DNA of 64,000 nt from Wenzhouxiangella sp. 15190 (lineage in GTDB: Bacteria; Pseudomonadota; Gammaproteobacteria; Xanthomonadales; Wenzhouxiangellaceae). Of the stretch, positions 44,092 to 52,664 are shown one piece after another (the stretch's first letter is position 1; the number at the start of each line of letters is the position of its first letter). The stretch is taken from NCBI RefSeq assembly GCF_003417465.1, contig NZ_QVMV01000028.1, positions 212,159 to 276,158 of the forward strand. Reading direction: 5' to 3'. The notes below the pieces were generated by a model. The model was given only the letters and a program-made list of their open reading frames with translations, made no database searches and was not told the origin of the DNA. The position numbers and the translations under genes are program-made.

Positions 44092-45393
44092 TTACTCCTT
44101 GATGTTGGCCGCGACCAGTTCCAGCAGGCTTTCCGGCCGCTTGTCCCAGTCGAAATGTTCGCTGGCGTCGGTAAAAGCCAGGCGGCAGTCTGAACAGCTG
44201 GTCAGAAAACGCTTGGCACCGGTGCCGTCGACTTCCCGGAGCTTGAGCTCCTGGGCCCGGTAGCGCAGCGGACGGGCGCGCTCGATGTCGTTGACCCCGC
44301 CACCACCGGCACAACAGAAGCTGAAGCCCTTCTTGTTGGGCAGCTCCTCCAGATTGACGCCGAGCTCGCGCATCAGGGTTCTCGGCGCATCCATCACGCC
44401 GCCCTTGCGGACCAGCTGGCAGGGGTCGTGGAAAGCCGTGGCCTCGTCGTCGACCTGGTTGAGCCGGAGCCGGCCATCGGCGACCTGCTCGGCCAGGAAT
44501 TCGGTGACGTGGCGGACCCGGAACGGCAATTCTTCCCCGGCAAGCTCGGCCGCCTGCCAGCGCAGCGCGGTGTAGGCATGGCCGCACTCGGGCACCAGTA
44601 CCAGTTTCGCCCCGATCTCGCGGGCCTGGTCGATGATGCGCATACTGATCTTTCGCTGCCAGTCGCGGCTGCCGGCGTAGTAACCGTAGTTCTCGGCCAC
44701 CAGCGACTCGCTGCGGAAAGTGTAGTCGGCGCCGAGGTGCTTGAGCGTTTTCGCCAGCGCCACGACCGCCTCGGGATACTGCTCGAGGTCGGTACGCGGG
44801 ACACAGGCCAGTACTTCGGCCGAGTCCCGGTCAATCGGGATGTCGATGCCATGCTCGCGCCCGATCGCCGCGATGCGGTCGGAATAGCCTTCCTCGCTCT
44901 TTTCCGGCTGCCCCGAATCGGCCTGCTCGCGGGCACGCTGATAGAGTTCGTCGGGCGCCAGCCCGGCCTCGAACATGGCCCGGCGGGCATTCTCGATCAG
45001 CGTGGCGATATCGATACCCATTGGGCAGATCAGGCTGCAGCGACCGCACATGTTGCAACTGTCGAACAAGAGTTCCTGCCATTCCTGCAACTCGTCGGCG
45101 CTCACCTCCTTTTTCAGACCCAGCAGGCGGTAGAAGGGAGCGAAAGCGCTCGACTCACGCTTGTAGGCCTGCTTGAACGGCTCGACCTTGAGGATCGGCG
45201 TGTACTTGGGATCCTCGGTCGCGAGAAAGTAGTGGCAGGCATCGGCACACATGCCGCAATGGATGCAGGCTTCGATTTGCAGCGCACTGACTGCCCCGAA
45301 ATCCTGCGCGAAACTCTTCATTGCATGCGCCTGCCGGCTTTCATCCGGCATGTCGACGCTTGCTGTGGAATAAGTCTGGGTCGTAGTGCTCAT
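44092..45393 (-). CDS. isp2: Isp2, HdrD-like iron-sulfur protein of the hydrogenase
   Basis: A 433-residue cytoplasmic-type iron-sulfur protein. Two [4Fe-4S] ferredoxin motifs lie at Cys43-Cys53 (CIHCGMCADAC) and Cys113-Cys123 (CNMCGRCSLIC). The C-terminal half has heterodisulfide-reductase CCG-type blocks (DPCQLVRKGG, FCCAGGGG, SCSDCRLAF). In Isp-type hydrogenases Isp2 links the enzyme to Isp1 and on to quinone or cytoplasmic partners. It overlaps isp1 by 4 bases and ends 3 bases before hynL. Confidence 0.9.
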   Translation of the reverse strand: MSTTTQTYSTASVDMPDESRQAHAMKSFAQDFGAVSALQIEACIHCGMCADACHYFLATEDPKYTPILKVEPFKQAYKRESSAFAPFYRLLGLKKEVSADELQEWQELLFDSCNMCGRCSLICPMGIDIATLIENARRAMFEAGLAPDELYQRAREQADSGQPEKSEEGYSDRIAAIGREHGIDIPIDRDSAEVLACVPRTDLEQYPEAVVALAKTLKHLGADYTFRSESLVAENYGYYAGSRDWQRKISMRIIDQAREIGAKLVLVPECGHAYTALRWQAAELAGEELPFRVRHVTEFLAEQVADGRLRLNQVDDEATAFHDPCQLVRKGGVMDAPRTLMRELGVNLEELPNKKGFSFCCAGGGGVNDIERARPLRYRAQELKLREVDGTGAKRFLTSCSDCRLAFTDASEHFDWDKRPESLLELVAANIKE

Positions 45394-46058
45394 GTCGCCG
45401 CTCCCTTGCGTGATTGCAGATAGCCGACAACCGCCCGCGTCGGGAAGATGAAGAACGCGTGCATCAGCTTGCCGAACGGGAACCAGATCAACAGGACGTT
45501 GAAGCTGATGATGTGCCAGGCCAGTATCGTTTCGTAGCGGCCACCCAGGCCGAACACCGCCATCACACCGGTCACCATCACGGTGAAGGTGATGAACCAG
45601 CTGAAGTAGTCATCGAAATTCGACAGCCGGCGCAGTACCGGGTGAGAGATCCGCCGAATGAGCACGATCAGCAACAGTGTGACGGTCAGGATGGACAGCA
45701 CATGAACCACCCCGCCCGGCAGGGTCGGCCACCAGCCCGCGCTCACGCCGAACAGGTTCTTCCAGAACACCACGTGCGGTGTGCCGAGCAGAACGATGAT
45801 GAAAAGGCCGATGTGATAACCGTACCCGATCGCTTCCCCGGCGCCGGTGCGACCGATGAATTCCTTGTGCGGCCAGGACCGCGATCCGGTCACCGTCATG
45901 CCGCCGATCAGGGATTTCACCAGCCCGTTGCGGGGCTCGCTGTGGTAACGCTTGAAACCCAGAAACAGGATCGTGACGATGCGCCAGATGACCCCGAGCA
46001 CGAATACCGCCAGCGCGAAATGCAGCATCGGGCCGCGGGCAAATTCCAGTATGGTCAT
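45390..46058 (-). CDS. isp1: Isp1, NarI-like cytochrome b subunit of the hydrogenase
   Basis: A 222-residue inner-membrane protein with five helices, similar to NarI/DsrM-type cytochrome b. Histidines suited to heme b binding are in GYHIGLFIIVLLGTPHVVF and LAWHIISFNVLLIWFPFGKLMHAFF. It carries electrons between the hydrogenase/Isp2 and the quinone pool. It overlaps hynS and isp2 by 4 bases each. Confidence 0.9.
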   Translation of the reverse strand: MTILEFARGPMLHFALAVFVLGVIWRIVTILFLGFKRYHSEPRNGLVKSLIGGMTVTGSRSWPHKEFIGRTGAGEAIGYGYHIGLFIIVLLGTPHVVFWKNLFGVSAGWWPTLPGGVVHVLSILTVTLLLIVLIRRISHPVLRRLSNFDDYFSWFITFTVMVTGVMAVFGLGGRYETILAWHIISFNVLLIWFPFGKLMHAFFIFPTRAVVGYLQSRKGAAT

Positions 46059-47152
46059 GATGATTCCTCCTCACCGGCCGTCTCGGACCGCTTCTTCTTG
46101 CGCCGGCTCGCGGCATAGGCCGAGGCCGCGCCCAGGGCCACGCCGGCCGCAGCCGCGCCCCCGATCTGGCCGCGATCCTCGAACAGTTTGGATGTGACCG
46201 GCTCGTAGAAGCCGCCCTGATCCCAGAAATTGGGTTCGGAACAACCAATGCAGCCGTGGCCGGACTCGATCGGAAAACTGGTGCCTTCGTTCCACTTGAC
46301 CGTGGCGCAGGCGTTGTAGGTGGTCGGCCCGCGGCAACCCAGTTCGTACAGGCACCAGCCATTGCGCGCGCCCTCGTCGTCGAAGCTCTTGGCAAACTTG
46401 CCCTCGTCGTAGAAGCGGCGACGATAGCAACGGTCGTGAATCGACTGACCGTAGAACACCGACGGCCGGCCGTACTTGTCCAGATCCGGGACGCCGCCGG
46501 TGGTCAGGTAATGGACGATGGTGCCGGTCATCACCGCCGGGATCGGCGGGCAGCCGGACACGTTGATGATCGGCCGGTCGTGGATGATTTCGGAAACCGG
46601 CACGGCCCCGGTCGGATTGGGGTTGGCATAGGGTATGCCGCCGAACGACGCGCAGGTGCCCACACAGAGGATGGCCGCGGCACCGTCGGCCGCGTGGCGG
46701 AGCTGGTCGACGAAGCTCTCGCCGGCGCTGGTGCCGTAGACACCGCCCGCGCCCTGCGGAATCGAGCCGTCGACAATGAGAATGTACTCGCCCCAGTTCG
46801 CCTCCATCGCCTCGTGCCGGGCCGCCTCGGCGGCCGTGCCCGCGGCCGCGAACAGCGTGTGGTTGTAATCGAGCGATATGGTGTCGAACAACAGGTTCTC
46901 GATCGACGGCGAGAACGAGCGCGTCAATGATTCGAGACAGCCGGTGCATTCCTGAAACGGCATGTAGATCACCGACGGCCGGCGCGCTTGGCGGAGATTC
47001 TGGGCCAATGCGGAAGTCATCATGGGCGGCATCGCCATCAACGATGCCATCGCGGTGCAGAATTTCATGAAACGCCTTCGGCTGACGCCGCGTTCATCGA
47101 GGACTTGGCCGATCGTCGGTTGACTGGAGCGATTGTTGTCGGATTGGGTCAT
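46055..47152 (-). CDS. hynS: [NiFe]-hydrogenase small subunit with Tat signal (Isp type)
   Basis: A 365-residue electron-transfer subunit. The Tat signal contains SRRRFMKF (residues 24-31). The proximal cluster site is ECTGCLES (Cys69, Cys72), with GTCASFGG and VSGCPP supplying the others. Distal and medial cluster ligands appear in IHDRC, GWC..GC, NACATVKWN and HGCIGCSEP. The proximal site has the standard CTGC, not the CTCC of oxygen-tolerant enzymes. A Gly/Ala-rich helix and KKKR tail end the protein. Confidence 0.93.
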   Translation of the reverse strand: MTQSDNNRSSQPTIGQVLDERGVSRRRFMKFCTAMASLMAMPPMMTSALAQNLRQARRPSVIYMPFQECTGCLESLTRSFSPSIENLLFDTISLDYNHTLFAAAGTAAEAARHEAMEANWGEYILIVDGSIPQGAGGVYGTSAGESFVDQLRHAADGAAAILCVGTCASFGGIPYANPNPTGAVPVSEIIHDRPIINVSGCPPIPAVMTGTIVHYLTTGGVPDLDKYGRPSVFYGQSIHDRCYRRRFYDEGKFAKSFDDEGARNGWCLYELGCRGPTTYNACATVKWNEGTSFPIESGHGCIGCSEPNFWDQGGFYEPVTSKLFEDRGQIGGAAAAGVALGAASAYAASRRKKKRSETAGEEESS

Positions 47153-47584
47153 TTACGTTTCTCCGTTGAGTCTTGCGCGCAACGCGTCGGCGGCCTGACC
47201 GATCTCCTCGGCCTGCGCCCGCAACAGGTCCGGCACGTGGTTGATCTCGATATGCTCGGCCACGACCTGGCCTTCGGGATCCTTGTGCTGTATCCACCAA
47301 ACGCCTGGAAAGGCGGTCTCGCGAATGCGGGTCTGCCCATCGAGCTCGAGGGTGAAATCCACCTCGCCCTGGCCGAGCATCTGGCGGAACGATTCGAATT
47401 CGGCGGCGGCCATGGGAATCGACTTGATGTCGATGGCACCCGACTCGCCGGTCTCGTGCAGCGTCTCCAGCCGCGCGGCGATCTCGTAGCCGAGGGCGCG
47501 AACGCCACCACCGAGAATATCGTCACCCGGCGCCGGCGGCGGCTCGGTCTTGACGCGCAGGGGAAGGAGTTGACCGGTATTCAT
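47153..47584 (-). CDS. HupH/HyaF-like hydrogenase expression protein (short form)
   Basis: A 143-residue protein matching the C-terminal domain of HupH/HyaF. The diagnostic block is GEGEV-like GQGEVDFTLELDGQTRIRETAFPGVWW, followed by VVAEHIEINHVPDLL. Full HupH has about 280 residues, so the N-terminal half is absent. In other hydrogenase operons this protein acts in small-subunit or FeS maturation. It overlaps the protease gene by ATGA and abuts hynS. Confidence 0.78.
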   Translation of the reverse strand: MNTGQLLPLRVKTEPPPAPGDDILGGGVRALGYEIAARLETLHETGESGAIDIKSIPMAAAEFESFRQMLGQGEVDFTLELDGQTRIRETAFPGVWWIQHKDPEGQVVAEHIEINHVPDLLRAQAEEIGQAADALRARLNGET

Positions 47585-48174
47585 GGCAATGCCGCCTCGA
47601 TCAGTTCGGTAACCCGCTCACTCGCCTCTTCGACGGCAGGAGCCACCGCGGGCGAGGGTTGAGAAGACCAGTCGACGACGCCCGGCTCGATCGCCACCAG
47701 GGCGTATTCGGCCGGCAGTCGGCCGCGTAGCCGCGCCGCACCGAGTACGTCGAGCAAGTTGACTTCGTGCACGCTGGGCCGGCGACTGGTGGTCAGGAAA
47801 TGTTCCAGTTCGGCATTGCGGAAGACCGCGACCGTGCCCGGCGGGGAATCGAGATAGGCGGCATCGACGATGATCAGCCGGTCGGCCGATTCGATGTGCT
47901 CGAGCAAGCTGAAGCTCAGGGTGCCGCCGTCGAAGAAAGCGATCGGCTTGTCCAGGTTGCGCTCGCGCAGCTGTTCGACCACGTGCACCCCGACACCGTC
48001 GTCGCCGAGCAGGGTATTGCCGATACCGATGACCACGATGCTCGGCGGTGCTTCCTGCGCCGGCCGGTCGACCGTGCCGATCGCACCGGAATCCGCCGTG
48101 ACATCGGCGAAACCGGCCGGATCGCTATCCGGGCGATCCTGTGCCTGGTGGATTCGTGGGGACGTATCCTGCAT
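47581..48174 (-). CDS. hynD: Hydrogenase maturation protease
   Basis: A 197-residue HyaD/HoxM-type endopeptidase that removes the C-terminal peptide of the large subunit after Ni insertion. The core begins VIGIGNTLLGDDGVGVHVVEQL, where the GNxLxxDDG Asp/Glu and later Asp (IIVDAAYLD) and His (SVHEVNLLD) bind nickel. About 40 residues of low-complexity N-terminal extension precede it. I choose ATG 48174, with GGGAGG upstream; it places an FNR box 67 bases before the start. First gene of the operon. Confidence 0.87.
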   Translation of the reverse strand: MQDTSPRIHQAQDRPDSDPAGFADVTADSGAIGTVDRPAQEAPPSIVVIGIGNTLLGDDGVGVHVVEQLRERNLDKPIAFFDGGTLSFSLLEHIESADRLIIVDAAYLDSPPGTVAVFRNAELEHFLTTSRRPSVHEVNLLDVLGAARLRGRLPAEYALVAIEPGVVDWSSQPSPAVAPAVEEASERVTELIEAALP

Positions 48175-48212
48175 CGTGGTCCAACCTCCCTTGACCCATT
48201 TTGACGCTTTCC

Positions 48213-48254
48213 ATTCAACCACCGCCGCGGCTGCCAGGTATTGATTTGTATCAA
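48213..48254 (-). promoter_or_regulatory. FNR-type promoter of the hydrogenase operon
   Basis: TTGATTTGTATCAA at 48241-48254 is a perfect FNR/ANR box, extended by one more A:T pair on each side. On the minus strand a TTGAAT hexamer (48213-48218) sits with its centre 32 bases downstream of the box centre, the class II spacing (-41.5 box, -10 element). The predicted transcript start is near 48206, about 32 bases before the protease ATG. Confidence 0.75.
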
Positions 48255-48331
48255 TTGACGCGTTTTTGTGTCGGCCGATTGCCGGGGATGACCTTGGCCC
48301 CGTATCATCCGGGGCATCATCTGGCACCGGC

Positions 48332-48374
48332 TTGACCCAGATCAACACGACTGCCCCGGGCCGGAGTCCAGAAT
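48332..48374 (+). promoter_or_regulatory. FNR-type promoter of the hyp operon
   Basis: TTGACCCAGATCAA at 48332-48345 matches the FNR box with one deviation in the left half (TTGAC for TTGAT). On the plus strand CAGAAT (48369-48374) lies 33 bases from the box centre, close to class II spacing, giving a start near 48381 and a 26-base leader before hypA. The two divergent operons thus each have their own box. Confidence 0.6.
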
Positions 48375-48406
48375 CGTGGCTGCAAGATTACAACCGGTGA
48401 GGTCGC

Positions 48407-48799
48407 ATGCATGAACTGAGCGTCTGCCAGTCACTGCTGGCGCAGGTCGCCGAGGTCGCCGCTGGACACGACAGTTCGCGAGTTTCGAGCGTCACGGTGC
48501 GCGTCGGTGCGCTTTCCGGGGTCGAACCGGATCTGCTGCGGCAGGCATTCATCGTGGCCCGGGCCGGCGGTGTTGCCGCCGAAGCCGATCTGATCATCGA
48601 GCCCGATCCGGTGCGCATCCATTGCCTGGAATGCGAAACCGAACACGGCGTGGCGCCGAACCGGCTACTCTGCCCCGCCTGCGGGAACTACCGCGTGCGG
48701 CTCGTCGGTGGCGAGGATTTGATACTCGCCAGCGTGGCACTGGAGACCGCGAACACCAGGACATCGCCGACCACTGAAAACGGAGAAGCACATGTGTGA
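48407..48799 (+). CDS. hypA: Hydrogenase nickel-insertion protein HypA
   Basis: A 130-residue metallochaperone. The N-terminal MHEL provides the nickel-binding His2. The zinc site is CLEC...CPAC (Cys73, Cys76, Cys89, Cys92). It delivers Ni to the large subunit with HypB. The C-terminal tail after SVALE is longer than usual by about 15 residues. It overlaps hypB by 8 bases. Confidence 0.93.
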   Translation: MHELSVCQSLLAQVAEVAAGHDSSRVSSVTVRVGALSGVEPDLLRQAFIVARAGGVAAEADLIIEPDPVRIHCLECETEHGVAPNRLLCPACGNYRVRLVGGEDLILASVALETANTRTSPTTENGEAHV

Positions 48800-49565
48800 A
48801 GACTGCGGCTGCACCCTCAACGATACGACGCACGATCACGGTCACCACACCGAGGAATCGGTGCGCGTCATGCGCGGGCTGATGGAAAGCAACGACCACC
48901 AGGCAGCGCACAATCGCGAGCACTTCGATCGCCACGGCGTGTTGTGCATCAACCTGATGTCCTCGCCCGGCGCCGGCAAGACCCGCCTGCTCGAGGCCAC
49001 GGCCGAAGCGCTCGGCGGGCGCATGGGTATGGCGGTGATCGAGGGCGACCTGGAAACCGAGAACGATGCCCGGCGGCTGCGCGACAAGGGTGTGCCGGCG
49101 GTGCAGATCACCACCGGCAGCGCCTGTCACCTCGATGCCGGCATGGTTCACGCTGCCCTGCACGAGTTGCCGCTCGATGAGATCGATGTGGTGTTCGTCG
49201 AAAACGTCGGCAATCTGGTCTGCCCGGCCAGTTTCGACCTCGGCCAGCACGCCAATGTTGTACTGCTGTCGGTCACCGAAGGCGATGACAAGCCGGCCAA
49301 GTATCCGGTCATGTTCCGCGCCGCCGACCTGGTGGTGCTGAGCAAGACCGACCTGCTCGAATTCATGGACGACTTCGATCCCGACAACGCCGCCCGCTAT
49401 CTGAACGATCTCGGCATGGAAGCGGCCATGGTCCGGACCGCGGCCGGTCGTCGCGCGGCCATCGGCGACTGGACGGCCTGGCTCGAAGCTCGGCTGGCCG
49501 CTCACCGTAGTACCCAGCGTGAATCCCGGCCGGCGGCTCGGGACATGACGACCGTCGGGGCCTGA
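48792..49565 (+). CDS. hypB: Hydrogenase nickel-insertion GTPase HypB
   Basis: A 257-residue GTPase. The N-terminal MCEDCGC carries the CxxCGC high-affinity Ni motif, followed by a short His stretch (HDHGHH). The P-loop is SPGAGKT (residues 58-64). The metal site in the G domain includes the Cys-His of TGSACHLDAGMV. GTP hydrolysis drives nickel delivery with HypA. There is no long His-rich storage region. Confidence 0.95.
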   Translation: MCEDCGCTLNDTTHDHGHHTEESVRVMRGLMESNDHQAAHNREHFDRHGVLCINLMSSPGAGKTRLLEATAEALGGRMGMAVIEGDLETENDARRLRDKGVPAVQITTGSACHLDAGMVHAALHELPLDEIDVVFVENVGNLVCPASFDLGQHANVVLLSVTEGDDKPAKYPVMFRAADLVVLSKTDLLEFMDDFDPDNAARYLNDLGMEAAMVRTAAGRRAAIGDWTAWLEARLAAHRSTQRESRPAARDMTTVGA

Positions 49566-49569
49566 TCCC

Positions 49570-49818
49570 ATGTGCCTCGCCGTACCGGTCGAAGTCATCG
49601 AACTGCTCGAGCACGACCAGGCCCTGGTCGATATCGGCGGCGTCAGGAGCCGCGTGTCGCTGGCCTTCGTCGACGATGTCGAGGTGGGTGATTACGTCAT
49701 CGTTCATGTCGGACACGCCATCACCCGGCTTGACGTGGAAGAGGCCGAGCGCACACTCGAACTGTTCCGTGAAATCACCGATCACCTGGCTGCCGAGAAC
49801 AATGCGCTACGTCAGTGA
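49570..49818 (+). CDS. hypC: Hydrogenase maturation chaperone HypC
   Basis: An 82-residue protein starting MCLAVPVEVIE; Cys2 binds the Fe(CN)2CO precursor. It is a small OB-fold-like chaperone that carries the Fe group from HypD to the large subunit. It ends 17 bases inside hypD. Confidence 0.95.
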   Translation: MCLAVPVEVIELLEHDQALVDIGGVRSRVSLAFVDDVEVGDYVIVHVGHAITRLDVEEAERTLELFREITDHLAAENNALRQ

Positions 49819-50926
49819 ATTCCGCGACGGTCGCACGGGCCGGGGCCTGGCCGAACTGATCCGGCGCCGGGCCGACCCGGAGCGCAAGTATCACCTGATG
49901 GAATTCTGCGGGGGCCACACCCATGCGGTGTTCCGCCACGGGCTGCCGGATCTGCTGCCGGAAAACGTCGAGCTGGTGCACGGCCCGGGCTGCCCGGTCT
50001 GCGTGCTGGCCATCAGCCGCCTCGATCAGGCCATCGAATTGGCCACCGAAAACGATGTCATCCTGGCCAGCTACGGCGACATGCTGCGCGTGCCGGGTTC
50101 GCGCCGGCGCAGCTTGCTCAAGGCGCGCTCACAGGGCGCCGATATCCGCATCATTCAGTCCACGGCCGAGGCGGTGGAACTGGCCCGCGCCCATCCCGAG
50201 CGCGAGGTGGTGCTGTTCGCCATCGGTTTCGAGACGACCACGCCGCCGACGGCACTGGCCATTCGCGAGGCAGCGGCGCTGGGCCTGAAGAATTTTTCCG
50301 TGCTGTGCAATCACGTGCTCACGCCCTCGGCCATCCAGAGCATTCTCGACTCACCCGACGTACGCGAACTCGGCCGGGTACGGGTCGACGGCTTCATCGG
50401 CCCGTCACACGTGAGCACGATTATCGGCAGCCGGCCCTACGAATTTTTCGCCGAGGAATACCAGAAGCCGGTCGTGATCTCGGGGTTCGAGCCGCTCGAT
50501 GTGCTCGCCGGCATCGCCATGCTCATCGACCAACTCAACGAGGGCCGGGCCGAGGTCGAGAACCAGTTCGTGCGCGGTGTCTCCCGGGCGGGTAACGTCA
50601 AGGCACAGAAACTGGTCGCCGAGACCTTCGAGTTACGCCCGGAATTCGAGTGGCGCGGCCTCGGCAACGTCCCCTACAGCGGCCTGCGGATCAAGACCGA
50701 ATTCGCCGAATACGACGCCGAGCGGCGCTTCCGGGTCACCGAGAAGCCGGTGCGCGAGAACAAGGCCTGCGAATGCCCGGCCATCATCCGGGGGGTTAAA
50801 AAGCCGACCGACTGCAAAATCTTCGGCACCGTGTGCACGCCGCGTAACCCGATCGGCTCGTGCATGGTCTCTTCCGAGGGCGCCTGCGCCGCCTATTACC
50901 GCTATCGCCATCGTCGCGCCGGTTAG
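49802..50926 (+). CDS. hypD: Hydrogenase Fe(CN)2CO assembly protein HypD
   Basis: A 374-residue iron-sulfur scaffold. The active Cys motifs are FCGGHTHAVFRHGL and GPGCPVCVL. The C-terminal [4Fe-4S] site is made by the cysteines in ACECPAI, TDCKIFG, TVCTP and GACAAYY. It holds the iron while cyanide and CO are attached. ATG 49802 overlaps the hypC end by 17 bases; longer starts are within hypC. Confidence 0.94.
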   Translation: MRYVSEFRDGRTGRGLAELIRRRADPERKYHLMEFCGGHTHAVFRHGLPDLLPENVELVHGPGCPVCVLAISRLDQAIELATENDVILASYGDMLRVPGSRRRSLLKARSQGADIRIIQSTAEAVELARAHPEREVVLFAIGFETTTPPTALAIREAAALGLKNFSVLCNHVLTPSAIQSILDSPDVRELGRVRVDGFIGPSHVSTIIGSRPYEFFAEEYQKPVVISGFEPLDVLAGIAMLIDQLNEGRAEVENQFVRGVSRAGNVKAQKLVAETFELRPEFEWRGLGNVPYSGLRIKTEFAEYDAERRFRVTEKPVRENKACECPAIIRGVKKPTDCKIFGTVCTPRNPIGSCMVSSEGACAAYYRYRHRRAG

Positions 50927-50933
50927 GTTGCCG

Positions 50934-52652
50934 ATGCGAATTCTCCTGCTGACCCACAGTTTCAACGGCCTGACCCAGCGCCTGCACGTCGAGTTGTCGC
51001 GGGCCGGCCACGAACTGGCCGTGGAACTCGACATCAACGACGACACCACCGCCGAAGCGGTCGAACTGTTCCGGCCGGACGTGATTCTCGCGCCCTTCCT
51101 CAAGCGCCGGATACCGGAGTCGATCTGGCAGGCCGTCCCGTGCCTCATCGTCCATCCCGGCCCGCCCGGAGACCGCGGCCCGGCCGCCCTCGACTGGGCG
51201 GTTCTCGATGACCGGCCGGACTGGGGCGTGACGGTACTGCAGGCCGACGCCGAACTCGATGCCGGACCGGTCTGGGCATGGCGAACGTTTGCAATGCGTC
51301 CCGCCCGCAAGTCCGCCCTCTACCGCTTCGAGGTGACCGAGGCGGCCGTGGCGGCCGTATTCGATGCCGTCGACCGGCTCGAAAAGGCCGCCGGTCCGCT
51401 CCCCGAACAACAGGTTCCGGCTGCCGCGGCCGGCTGGCGCGGTCCGGTGCGAGCACAAGACCGACGCATCGACTGGCAGCATGATTCGACCGCGACCATC
51501 CTGCGCAAGATCCATTCGGCGGACGGCCATCCGGGCGTGTCCGACGAGATCCTCGGCCTGCGCTGTCGTCTGTTCAACGCTCACCCGGAGCCGGTGCTGG
51601 CCGGCCGCGCCGGACAGGTCATCGCCCGGCGCGGCGAAGCGATCTGCCGGGCGACGATCGATGGCGCGATCTGGATCTCGCACCTGCGACCCGAGGGTCC
51701 GGACGGCTTCAAGCGACCGGCCACCGACGTTCTCGTCGAGCGCCTCGACGACGTGCCTGAATCCGAGGCGGACCCGACCCAGCAGCCGGAGAGCGGCGGC
51801 TATCAGCCCGTACGCTACCGGGAGGACGGCGACGTCGGCTACCTGCACTTCGATTTCTACAACGGCGCCATGGGCACCGAACAGTGCCATCAACTACGCG
51901 CGGCCTTCGAACAGGCCGCGGCCAGGCCGACGCGCGTCATCGTGCTCGCCGGCGGCGAGGATTTCTGGTCCAACGGACTCGATCTCAACCGGATCGAGGC
52001 CGCTGCGAGTCCGGCCGACGAGTCGTGGCGCAACATCCAGGCGATGGACGACCTGTGCGAAGCGATCATCACCGCCACCGACCACCTCGTCATCGCCGCG
52101 ATCGGCGGCAACGCCGGGGCCGGCGGGGTTTTTCTGGCGCTCGGGGCCGACCGCGTCATCGCCCGCGCCGGAGTGGTGCTCAATCCGCACTATCGCAACA
52201 TGGGCAACCTCTACGGTTCCGAATACTGGACCTACCTGCTGCCCGGGCGCGTGGGCGCCGCCGGCGCCGAAGCCGTGATGGCGCACCGCCTGCCGCTGGG
52301 CGCACAGGAAGCTGCCGATATCGGCCTGGTCGATGCCGTCGGCCCGTCGGACCGCGACGATTTCGACCGTGCCATCGAGCGTCACGCCGGTGAGCTGAGC
52401 AACGATTTCGCCGAGCGCATCGAGGCCAAACGCCTGCGGCGCGATGCCGACGAAGCGGCCCGGCCGCTGGCCGACTATCGCGCCGAAGAACTCGAACGCA
52501 TGCGCCTGAACTTCTACGGCTTCGACCCCAGTTATCACGTGGCCCGTTACCGTTTCGTCCATCGCTCGCCGCACGCCTGGACCCCGCTCTACCTGGCCCC
52601 GCATCGGCGCCTGGGGTGGAAGATCCCGGCCAAGCGCCAAGCACGGGCCTGA
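50934..52652 (+). CDS. hypX: HypX/HoxX, CO-ligand-forming hydrogenase maturation enzyme
   Basis: A 572-residue two-domain enzyme. The N-terminal half (about 1-280) resembles formyl-tetrahydrofolate hydrolases/transferases (CLIVHPGPPGDRGPAALDWA). The C-terminal half (about 300-560) is an enoyl-CoA-hydratase fold (IAAIGGNAGAGGVFLALGADRVIA). In the known pathway HypX turns the formyl group of formyl-THF into CO via formyl-CoA for the active site under oxic conditions. It lies between hypD (7-base gap) and hypF. Confidence 0.9.
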   Translation: MRILLLTHSFNGLTQRLHVELSRAGHELAVELDINDDTTAEAVELFRPDVILAPFLKRRIPESIWQAVPCLIVHPGPPGDRGPAALDWAVLDDRPDWGVTVLQADAELDAGPVWAWRTFAMRPARKSALYRFEVTEAAVAAVFDAVDRLEKAAGPLPEQQVPAAAAGWRGPVRAQDRRIDWQHDSTATILRKIHSADGHPGVSDEILGLRCRLFNAHPEPVLAGRAGQVIARRGEAICRATIDGAIWISHLRPEGPDGFKRPATDVLVERLDDVPESEADPTQQPESGGYQPVRYREDGDVGYLHFDFYNGAMGTEQCHQLRAAFEQAAARPTRVIVLAGGEDFWSNGLDLNRIEAAASPADESWRNIQAMDDLCEAIITATDHLVIAAIGGNAGAGGVFLALGADRVIARAGVVLNPHYRNMGNLYGSEYWTYLLPGRVGAAGAEAVMAHRLPLGAQEAADIGLVDAVGPSDRDDFDRAIERHAGELSNDFAERIEAKRLRRDADEAARPLADYRAEELERMRLNFYGFDPSYHVARYRFVHRSPHAWTPLYLAPHRRLGWKIPAKRQARA

Positions 52653-52664
52653 ACCCGCTCTGTC

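Noticed and set aside
35096..48174. Mrp genes beside the hydrogenase as an energy-converting (group 4, Mbh-type) hydrogenase
   Set aside because: The hydrogenase is an Isp-type group 1 enzyme with a Tat signal, in a separate convergent operon; no Ech/Mbh-type catalytic or ferredoxin subunits are present.
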